Below are positions 1 to 5,424 of a stretch of DNA of 7,048 nucleotides, in pieces. A program made the translations under genes and the position numbers. The notes under the pieces are model-generated. The model saw only the letters and a list, made by a program, of their open reading frames with translations. It did no database searches and was not told where the DNA came from. Numbering within the stretch: position 1 is the stretch's first letter; each line of letters begins with the position of its first letter. The DNA comes from JBGPBY01 sp041481485 (GTDB lineage Bacteria; Acidobacteriota; Terriglobia; 20CM-2-55-15). The stretch is from positions 1 through 7,048 of the forward strand of contig JBGPBY010000390.1 of NCBI GenBank assembly GCA_041481485.1. Direction: 5' to 3'.

Positions 1-950
1 ACTGTCGTAGCTCCCGCATCCACCGCTGGACTGATCTGCATCACCTTTCCTGCAATTGGAGACGCACCCGGAGCAATCAGATTCGCAGACATTCCTGGAC
101 GAAGAACGGCGGCTTCCTGCGGTGAAACATGGGCGCGGGCAACGACGCGAGACAAATCCATAATGGTCATGATCGGCATTCCGCTGACTGCGGTTTCACC
201 GGGGAAGACCGGCAAATCGGTCACGATGCCATCGATCGGGCTCGTTATTCGGGAGTAGCCGAGCAGGACTTCTGCAGTCTCGATCTTCCGTACGGCAGCA
301 TCCCGATTGGCCTGCGCCACCTTCACTTCCTGATCCTTGGCAGGTCCCCTGAAATCCTGAACCCTGGCTTCCGCAGCCTTTTGCTGATTTTTCGCCTGCT
401 CCAGATTGAAAGCAGCATCCTTGACGTCTTTCTCTGCAATAGCGCCTTGCTTGAACAATGCCTGACGGGCGTCGAAAATTCTTTGCTGATCGGCTACCGC
501 CGCTCGCGCCCTGTCGATATCGATTTGAACCTTCGAAAGTTCGTGAGGAACACCGGCCGTCACCGATTGAATTGCGACATCGGCCTGATCCCGTGCAGCC
601 TTGGCTTCATTGACAGCGGCATTCAAGTCCTGACTCTCCAGTTCCGCGAGCAACTGTCCGGCATGCACGCGGCTTCCTCGTTCGACATACAGTTTCTTTA
701 TCGGAGCTGAAATCTTCGAAGACACCGGCGACTGTTGAATCGGGAAGATGACTGCATCGGAGGCAATCTTCTGGCTGATTGCCGTTCCCAGCACTGGCGC
801 CACATCGACTGTTACTTCCGGATCAGGCTCGGCCTCTCCCGTGGCTTTCGACCGGCAGCCCGTAAGCATAAGCAGCGGTAGAATTGCGGCGATACCCAAT
901 TGCACACGCCAATGTCGGCGGTTCATCAGACTCACGATGTCTCGGAACAT
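1..950 (-). CDS. RND-type efflux periplasmic adaptor (HlyD/membrane fusion family), C-terminus cut by window edge
   Basis: This is the periplasmic adaptor that would join an inner-membrane pump to the TolC-type channel encoded just upstream. The frame is open from an ATG at 950 to the left edge, giving 316 complete residues and no stop. The N-terminus is a lipoprotein signal: basic residues, a hydrophobic stretch (residues 16-29) and a lipobox LTGC with the lipidation Cys at 32. Residues 82-109 form the first half of a lipoyl/biotinyl domain (APIKKLYVERGSRVHAGQLL). About 110-225 is a long Ala/Gln-rich alpha-helical hairpin, the part that contacts TolC in this family. The second lipoyl half follows (ITSPIDGIV, 235-243), then the start of the beta-barrel region (about 265 onward). 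The ATG at 950 lies 4 bases after the TolC stop and has GGGGAG about 11 bases upstream. An in-frame ATG at 926 (residue 9) would give a more compact lipoprotein signal and cannot be excluded. Family assignment is firm; the exported substrate is unknown. Confidence 0.93.
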   Translation of the reverse strand, partial: MFRDIVSLMNRRHWRVQLGIAAILPLLMLTGCRSKATGEAEPDPEVTVDVAPVLGTAISQKIASDAVIFPIQQSPVSSKISAPIKKLYVERGSRVHAGQLLAELESQDLNAAVNEAKAARDQADVAIQSVTAGVPHELSKVQIDIDRARAAVADQQRIFDARQALFKQGAIAEKDVKDAAFNLEQAKNQQKAAEARVQDFRGPAKDQEVKVAQANRDAAVRKIETAEVLLGYSRITSPIDGIVTDLPVFPGETAVSGMPIMTIMDLSRVVARAHVSPQEAAVLRPGMSANLIAPGASPIAGKVMQISPAVDAGATT

Positions 951-954
951 TTTT

Positions 955-2325
955 TCAAAAACTCCCCGTAATGTTTTGCAGCATACTGATGGCTACCCGA
1001 AATCGAGACTGCGCATCGGCGTAGTCGTTTCGGGCCTTCACAACAGCGTTTTGAGACTCCACCACTTCCGATGCCGGCGCCACACCGCCTCTGTAGCGGC
1101 TGTTCGACAAATTCAGGCCTTCGGTTGCCAAATCCATGGTGCGCCGTGCCCGATCCACCGCCGTCCGCGCCGCTATTGCCTCATCATAGTTAATTAACAG
1201 GTCGGCAGAAAGCTGCCGTTCGGTTGCTCCGACCCGCGTTTTCGCCTGCTCTTCACGAAGTTGAGCCTGACGCACTTTGCTCTTCTGATTGCCCCAGTCG
1301 AAAATCGGAATGGTCAGGTTTGCTGTGATGAAGTAGCCCATATTCGGAAGCACTCCGGCCTCGGGAGCGGCAGCCACAGTGCTGTGTCGCGCAAATGCGT
1401 TGGCTTCGATGCCGTAATTCAGATCCAGCGACAGTGTCGGAAGAGATGAGTTGCGGGCCACTCGAATATCGAGGTTGGCCTGCCGCACAGCGTGATTCGC
1501 AGCGCGAATTTCCGGATTCTCCCGCTCGGCCAGCTTTCGAATGTCGTCAAATGCCGGCAGATTCGGCGTCGACTCCAGGTCATCGACGACAGTGAAGTTT
1601 TCGTTCAGCGAACGAAATAGCAAAACGGCCAGATTCAATCGAGCGTTTTCCATCGCAAGAGTGGCATCGTCGAACGCCTGCTGCTGCTGTTCGGACTGAA
1701 TTTGCGCCTTCACGACATCATAATGGGCAACTTCGCCCAGGCGTTCCTGTTGTCCTGTAAGTTCGAGAAATCGCGTGGCCTCCTGCGACCCCAGTTGCGC
1801 CGTGGCGTACTTGCGCTGCGCTGTGACCAGTGAGTAGTAGTTTCTGGTGACGATGACGGACAGGCCGCGCTGTGCAATTTCAGCCTTCGCCTTTGCCAGA
1901 GCTTCGGAGGCCTCGGCCCGCTGCGATCCTGTTTTCAAAATCGTGTTCGCCGTGATGTCTTCATGGACCACACCCCAGTCGCGATACAAATGAACGCCAT
2001 CATTGGATACAAAACGGCCGCTCGGCAGTGTGCCGTTTCCCTGGGTTCCCAAATACTGGGTCGTATGATTGACCGAAGGCAGCAGAGACGCTTTGGCCTG
2101 CAGGCGATCTTCTCCGGCCGATTTCACCTCTGTGAAAGCCGATTGCACATCCACGTTGATTTCCTGAGCTCGTTCCAGGGCATCCTGCAGCGTAATAACG
2201 ATTGGAGCCGCAGAAATGCCCACAGGCTGAACCAGTGGAAGGCGAGCTGGACTGGTGGAATTTTGCGCGGCGGCGATGTTCGCCGCCGCGAGGACAAGAA
2301 TCAGGGCCGTTGTCAGATGTCTCAT
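955..2325 (-). CDS. TolC-family outer membrane efflux channel protein
   Basis: A 456-residue outer membrane factor, a normal length for the family. Trimers of such proteins form the outer membrane pore and periplasmic tunnel of tripartite efflux and type I secretion systems. Residues 1-20 are a Sec signal peptide ending in AAA before Q21. There is no lipobox Cys, so it is probably not lipidated. Two OEP repeats are visible, about 43-236 and 260-452. Each has long Ala/Gln/Arg-rich helices (for example LTGQQERLGEVAHYDVVKAQ, 189-208, and the C-terminal helix from about 420). The second-repeat strand LTIPIFDWGNQKSKVRQAQ (337-355) is typical of the family. The ATG at 2325 follows the stop of the beta-propeller gene by 3 bases (TAA TTT ATG). 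No strong Shine-Dalgarno is seen, so translational coupling is likely. The adaptor gene starts 4 bases after its stop. Family assignment is firm; the substrate cannot be deduced. Confidence 0.95.
   Translation of the reverse strand: MRHLTTALILVLAAANIAAAQNSTSPARLPLVQPVGISAAPIVITLQDALERAQEINVDVQSAFTEVKSAGEDRLQAKASLLPSVNHTTQYLGTQGNGTLPSGRFVSNDGVHLYRDWGVVHEDITANTILKTGSQRAEASEALAKAKAEIAQRGLSVIVTRNYYSLVTAQRKYATAQLGSQEATRFLELTGQQERLGEVAHYDVVKAQIQSEQQQQAFDDATLAMENARLNLAVLLFRSLNENFTVVDDLESTPNLPAFDDIRKLAERENPEIRAANHAVRQANLDIRVARNSSLPTLSLDLNYGIEANAFARHSTVAAAPEAGVLPNMGYFITANLTIPIFDWGNQKSKVRQAQLREEQAKTRVGATERQLSADLLINYDEAIAARTAVDRARRTMDLATEGLNLSNSRYRGGVAPASEVVESQNAVVKARNDYADAQSRFRVAISMLQNITGSF
962..967 (-). 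promoter_or_regulatory. Candidate Shine-Dalgarno for the efflux adaptor
   Basis: GGGGAG on the minus strand, inside the last codons of the TolC-family gene and 11 bases before the ATG at 950. The spacing is slightly long, but the alternative start at 926 has only a poor GTGAG very close to it. This favours translation from 950, with coupling to the upstream gene. Confidence 0.4.
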
Positions 2326-2328
2326 AAA

Positions 2329-3315
2329 TTATTTACCGAACACCAATACTCTGAACGAATCCGGCGCTGAACCGCGGCCTCCGCCGGGGGCCGGATCCAC
2401 AGCTGGAAGATAAATATTGTGGGTCTTCTCATCGACGGTCATCGTTTTCGAACGAGGCTGAGTTGGAATGGTTTCCGCAACTTCGTATTTTCCGCCTGTG
2501 GTTTGGACGATGGTCAGTGTCCCATCGCCTCCATTCGAGCTGAACGCATAACCAGTGCCGGGATCGAATCCGGCCCCGTCCGTCCCCGCGCCGATCGGGA
2601 CGGTGGTGATGACTTTTCCGGTATCCGGATCCGAAATGGCCATCAACCGGTTGCTGCAAACTGAAAACAACTTTCGATTCTTGGGATCCATTGCCAGTCC
2701 CGATGGACCCATGCAGGGAGCCAGCGAGTACTCTTTGGTTACCATGCCTTTGGCCGCATCAATTTCGACAATGGTGCTGCTGCTTTCCACGTTGGCGTAG
2801 ACTTTGCCTTTTCCGTCCGCGACCGACAATTCCGGATTCCCATTGAGGGCCACTGTCGCCACGACATTTGCAGTCTTGGCATCGATGATGGTGACGTTGT
2901 TCGAGCGGGCATTGAAGGCCAGCACTCTCGAAGTAACTGGTTCAAACACAATACCGTCCGGATTGGTTCCAACCTTCACTGGCATTCCGATGGGCTGCAG
3001 GGTTTTCAAATCAAAAACAGTCACATCGTTGGTGTTGCCGTTGCTGGTGAATCCTTTGTTCAACGCAGGCGCAACCGCGATGCCGTGAACTCCGGTCGTG
3101 TTGAGCACCTCACCGACTTTTTTCCCGGCGTCTATGTCGATGACTTCCACTTTGGACTGATGAGAGACGTAGAGCCGACGTGCCGCACTGTCCACGGTCA
3201 GGAGGTCCCACTGTCCGGCGCCGCCGATCTTGATTTCATTGGTCTTGTGATATCCAGTGGCTGCAGCCACCGCGATACCGGAAAAGAGAAACACGAGCCA
3301 AAACGCTTTTTTCAT
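2329..3315 (-). CDS. Secreted YncE/YVTN-type beta-propeller protein
   Basis: A 328-residue protein with a Sec signal peptide (MKKAFWLVFLFSGIAVAAA) followed by a repeat beta-propeller. Recurrent blades carry the pattern of hydrophobic strand, Asp, turn and T/V-x-V-x-D: LYVSHQSKVEVIDIDAGK (48-65), NDVTVFDLKTLQ (96-107), NNVTIIDAKTANVVATV (139-155), STIVEIDAAKG (180-190), LMAISDPDTGKVITTVPIG (224-242) and DGTLTIVQTTGGK. These match the YncE/YVTN family, whose members are usually periplasmic or surface propellers of uncertain role. Cys201 and Cys220 lie in neighbouring strands and could form a disulfide. The ATG at 3315 was chosen over an in-frame ATG at 3354 because it has GAGGG 7 bases upstream and starts a clean signal peptide; the longer form puts 13 extra residues before it. 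The gene is first in the apparent efflux operon. Its contribution to efflux is unknown; sensing, scaffolding or ligand binding are all guesses. Confidence 0.9.
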   Translation of the reverse strand: MKKAFWLVFLFSGIAVAAATGYHKTNEIKIGGAGQWDLLTVDSAARRLYVSHQSKVEVIDIDAGKKVGEVLNTTGVHGIAVAPALNKGFTSNGNTNDVTVFDLKTLQPIGMPVKVGTNPDGIVFEPVTSRVLAFNARSNNVTIIDAKTANVVATVALNGNPELSVADGKGKVYANVESSSTIVEIDAAKGMVTKEYSLAPCMGPSGLAMDPKNRKLFSVCSNRLMAISDPDTGKVITTVPIGAGTDGAGFDPGTGYAFSSNGGDGTLTIVQTTGGKYEVAETIPTQPRSKTMTVDEKTHNIYLPAVDPAPGGGRGSAPDSFRVLVFGK

Positions 3316-3322
3316 TGGAAAA

Positions 3323-3327
3323 CCCTC
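3323..3327 (-). promoter_or_regulatory. Shine-Dalgarno that decides the beta-propeller start
   Basis: GAGGG on the minus strand (within TTGAGGG), 7 bases before the ATG at 3315. This is the best ribosome binding site in the window. It supports the start at 3315 rather than the upstream in-frame ATG at 3354. Confidence 0.65.
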
Positions 3328-3441
3328 AATTGACGATGTTGGAGTTGAGCGCACGAAGTCTTGTCAGTAACAGTTCACCATGTGTGGGCAGATCTTTTCA
3401 CATCCGGCGAGTGATGAATCAGGTATTTTCCGGCTAAAAGA

Positions 3442-3469
3442 ATATTAATTAGTCATTTATAAATGGCCA
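3442..3469 (-). promoter_or_regulatory. Candidate sigma-70-like promoter of the efflux operon
   Basis: On the minus strand, TGGCCA (3469-3464, 4 of 6 matches to TTGACA) and TAATAT (3447-3442, 4 of 6 to TATAAT) are separated by 16 bases, within the most AT-rich part of the intergenic region. Transcription would start near 3435, about 120 bases before the ATG at 3315. The matches are moderate and AT-rich DNA gives such hits by chance, so this is only the best candidate seen. Confidence 0.3.
3454..3465. repeat. Perfect 12-bp palindrome, possible operator
   Basis: CATTTATAAATG is a perfect inverted repeat without spacer. It lies between the two hexamers of the candidate efflux promoter and overlaps the 8-bp palindrome ATGGCCAT (3463-3470). 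A dimeric repressor site here would fit an efflux operon, but no regulator gene is in the window and no specific family can be named from the motif. Confidence 0.4.
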
Positions 3470-3669
3470 TAGAGGAAAAACACAGTCCACCCTTCCGAAG
3501 TTTCAATTTCGCCTCGCCGGGATGATCGTAATTTGCTCGGCCGCATAGCTGTTCTTTTCGAACTAATCCATCGAGAAATTCATCAACAATTGGTTGCAAT
3601 TGTAGTGCGGGGCAGCTTCAATGGCTGAACTCTGGCTTCCGCATAACGGAATTCCTGTACACTCTCCCG

Positions 3670-5424
3670 ATGAAAGCGAAGAAGGCTCGCCGCACAAGCG
3701 AATTACGCGCGAACCCTCCCGCTGAGAAAAGCAAACAACCACCCGTCAATTCGACGTTTGTCGTTTCTGGAGTCTGCGTCGTTCTTGCGATTGTTACTGT
3801 CATCGTTTATGCACAGACTTTCTGGTTCGGGTTCGTTGCGTACGACGACGATCAGTATGTCTACGAAAATCCAATTTTGAAGTCGGGCATCACGGCTTCG
3901 GCCGTAAAGTGGGCTCTCACCACCTATCACAGCGCGAACTGGCATCCGCTGACCTGGATCTCCTATCTGTTTGAAGCGCAGATCTTCGGCATCAATACCG
4001 CCGAACTTCATGTCGTCAACGTCATGCTCCACGCCGGAAGCGCAGTTCTCCTGTTCCTGTTTCTTTTTCGAATGACGCACCGGCTATGGAGATCTTCGAT
4101 TGTCGCTGCGGTTTTTGCGCTGCATCCGCTGCATGTGGAATCCGTTGCGTGGATCGCAGAGCGCAAGGATGTGTTGAGCACTTTTCTCGCGATGGTTGCA
4201 TTTGGAATCTATTTGAACTATATCCGCCGGCCTGCTGCATCGCGCTATGTACTGCTGTGTTTCGCATTTGCTCTGAGCCTTATGGCCAAGCCGATGCTGG
4301 TCACCTTTCCTCTGGTTTTACTGTTATTGGATTTCTGGCCACTCCAGCGAATTCATTGGCCGCTGCGCTGGCATGAATCCCGGCTGGCTGTGATTGAGAA
4401 ACTGCCACTGCTCGTCATGAGTGCGGTCTCCAGCGTGCTGACTGTCGCAGCTCAACGCAGTTACGGAGCGGTCGCTTCATTGACGCGAGTGCCGTTTACA
4501 GTGCGAATGGAGAACGCTGCCATTTCCTACGTCAAGTACATCCAACAGACGTTCTGGCCGGAAGATCTGGCAGTGCTATATCCGGCAGCGCCGCCGGTTC
4601 CCGCTAACGCCATTTTCGCGTTGCTTGTGTTGCTGGCCATCAGCGCTGCTGCCTTGTTGGTCATGCGCACACGCCCATACATATTCACAGGCTGGTTCTG
4701 GTATCTGGGAATGCTGGTACCGGTCATCGGCATTATTCAGGTTGGGGCACAGTCGCATGCGGACCGGTACATGTATGTTCCACAGGTGGGACTTGCACTT
4801 GTCGTCGTATGGGCAATCGCAGACTATATCGAAGCACATCCGGGATTGAAGCAGGCAGCCGCGGCCGCGGCTCTGGTGATAATGATTGTCTTTGCTGCCG
4901 GGACCTGGCATCAGATTGGGTTCTGGAGCGACAGCCGAATGCTCTTCCAGCACACATTGGCGGTGACCGAACGAAATGCAGTTATTCAAAACAACCTGGG
5001 CGTCATCCTTGCTCGGGCCGACGACTGGACTGGAGCCGTCAGTCAGTATCAGCAGGCGCTTGCAATCAACCCGGAGTATCCCGAAGCGCATGCGAACTTT
5101 GGACACGCATTGCTGCGCTCCGGAAAGTTTGAAGAAGCAAGAGCGCACCTTCTCGAGGCGGTGCGCCTGAAGCCGGATCTTGCGATTGCATTAGCGGATC
5201 TGGGTCTTTTGGATGCCGCGGCCGGAAACTTTCCAGATGCAATCTGGCACCTCGATGAATCGTTGCGGATCTCGCCGGATAATTCCGAAACCCACAGCAA
5301 TCTTTGCTTTGCTCTCCAACACGCAGGCCGCGTGTCTGATGCGATCGCTCAGTGCCGTGAGGCGCTGCGCTTAAAGCCGGACAACAAGGATGCGCAGTTC
5401 AATCTCCGGAATCTGCTCAACTAG
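3670..5424 (+). CDS. TMTC-like polytopic membrane protein (GT-C/DUF1736-type) with C-terminal TPRs
   Basis: A 584-residue protein resembling TMTC proteins, which in animals are GT-C O-mannosyltransferases using a lipid-linked sugar; bacterial homologues are mostly uncharacterised. After a basic, Pro-rich cytoplasmic tail and TM1 (about 29-51) comes an acidic loop YDDDQYVYENP (58-68), where GT-C enzymes carry their catalytic Asp. Further family motifs are NWHPLTW (90-96), HPLHVESVAWIAERKDVLS (152-170), MAKPMLVTFP (205-214), DFWPL (221-225) and DRYMY (365-369). Around ten hydrophobic segments fill residues 29-415. Four 34-residue TPRs follow at 436-469, 470-503, 504-537 and 538-571, each ending in (I/L)-x-P-(D/E), then a short capping helix; they suggest protein recognition. 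The ATG at 3670 has no clear Shine-Dalgarno. The stop shares CTAG with the converging gene. The fold and family are well supported; sugar-transfer activity and substrate are inferred. Confidence 0.88.
   Translation: MKAKKARRTSELRANPPAEKSKQPPVNSTFVVSGVCVVLAIVTVIVYAQTFWFGFVAYDDDQYVYENPILKSGITASAVKWALTTYHSANWHPLTWISYLFEAQIFGINTAELHVVNVMLHAGSAVLLFLFLFRMTHRLWRSSIVAAVFALHPLHVESVAWIAERKDVLSTFLAMVAFGIYLNYIRRPAASRYVLLCFAFALSLMAKPMLVTFPLVLLLLDFWPLQRIHWPLRWHESRLAVIEKLPLLVMSAVSSVLTVAAQRSYGAVASLTRVPFTVRMENAAISYVKYIQQTFWPEDLAVLYPAAPPVPANAIFALLVLLAISAAALLVMRTRPYIFTGWFWYLGMLVPVIGIIQVGAQSHADRYMYVPQVGLALVVVWAIADYIEAHPGLKQAAAAAALVIMIVFAAGTWHQIGFWSDSRMLFQHTLAVTERNAVIQNNLGVILARADDWTGAVSQYQQALAINPEYPEAHANFGHALLRSGKFEEARAHLLEAVRLKPDLAIALADLGLLDAAAGNFPDAIWHLDESLRISPDNSETHSNLCFALQHAGRVSDAIAQCREALRLKPDNKDAQFNLRNLLN
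4975..5382 (+). repeat. Four tandem TPR units within the TMTC-like gene
   Basis: Four uninterrupted 102-base (34-codon) units encode residues 436-571. They share the TPR pattern of G or A at position 8, F/Y/W/L near 11, A at 20 and P at 32: NLGVILA...INPE, NFGHALL...LKPD, DLGLLDA...ISPD and NLCFALQ...LKPD. They form a helical superhelix expected to bind a protein or peptide. The units are diverged from one another at the nucleotide level, so they are not a recent expansion. Confidence 0.9.
5421..5424. other. Shared CTAG: overlapping stop codons of two convergent genes
   Basis: The palindrome CTAG gives TAG on the plus strand (5422-5424) ending the TMTC-like gene, and TAG on the minus strand (5423-5421) ending the discoidin gene. 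The genes overlap tail-to-tail by these 4 bases. There is no intergenic space and no hairpin terminator was seen, so each transcript probably runs into the antisense strand of the other gene. Confidence 0.97.

Larger units (their letters stand above)
3316..3669. other. Divergent intergenic region between efflux operon and TMTC-like gene
   Basis: A 354-base stretch with no convincing gene on either strand. It must hold the promoters of both divergent units. Visible content: an AT-rich core (about 3436-3466), a perfect palindrome at 3454-3465 overlapping ATGGCCAT at 3463-3470, an imperfect inverted repeat centred on AGATCT (3390-3395), and two CAATTG boxes 4 bases apart (3587-3602). No rho-independent terminator, tRNA or recognised riboswitch was seen. 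The leader of the efflux operon would be about 120 bases if the candidate promoter at 3442-3469 is correct. Confidence 0.7.

Noticed and set aside
129..710. A 193-codon plus-strand open frame
   Set aside because: It lies antisense within the efflux adaptor gene, whose minus-strand frame has clear lipoprotein, lipoyl and hairpin features. The plus-strand translation shows no recognisable domain.
3352..3354. ATG at 3354 as the start of the beta-propeller gene
   Set aside because: It would add 13 residues before a well-formed signal peptide, while the ATG at 3315 has GAGGG at good spacing.
3618..3803. A 61-codon minus-strand open frame at the start of the TMTC-like gene
   Set aside because: It overlaps the start of a well-supported gene on the other strand and has no recognisable features.
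4576..5148. A 190-codon minus-strand open frame
   Set aside because: It is antisense to the TMTC-like gene across its last membrane segments and first TPRs. The translation is Cys/Arg-rich without a domain or a credible ribosome binding site.
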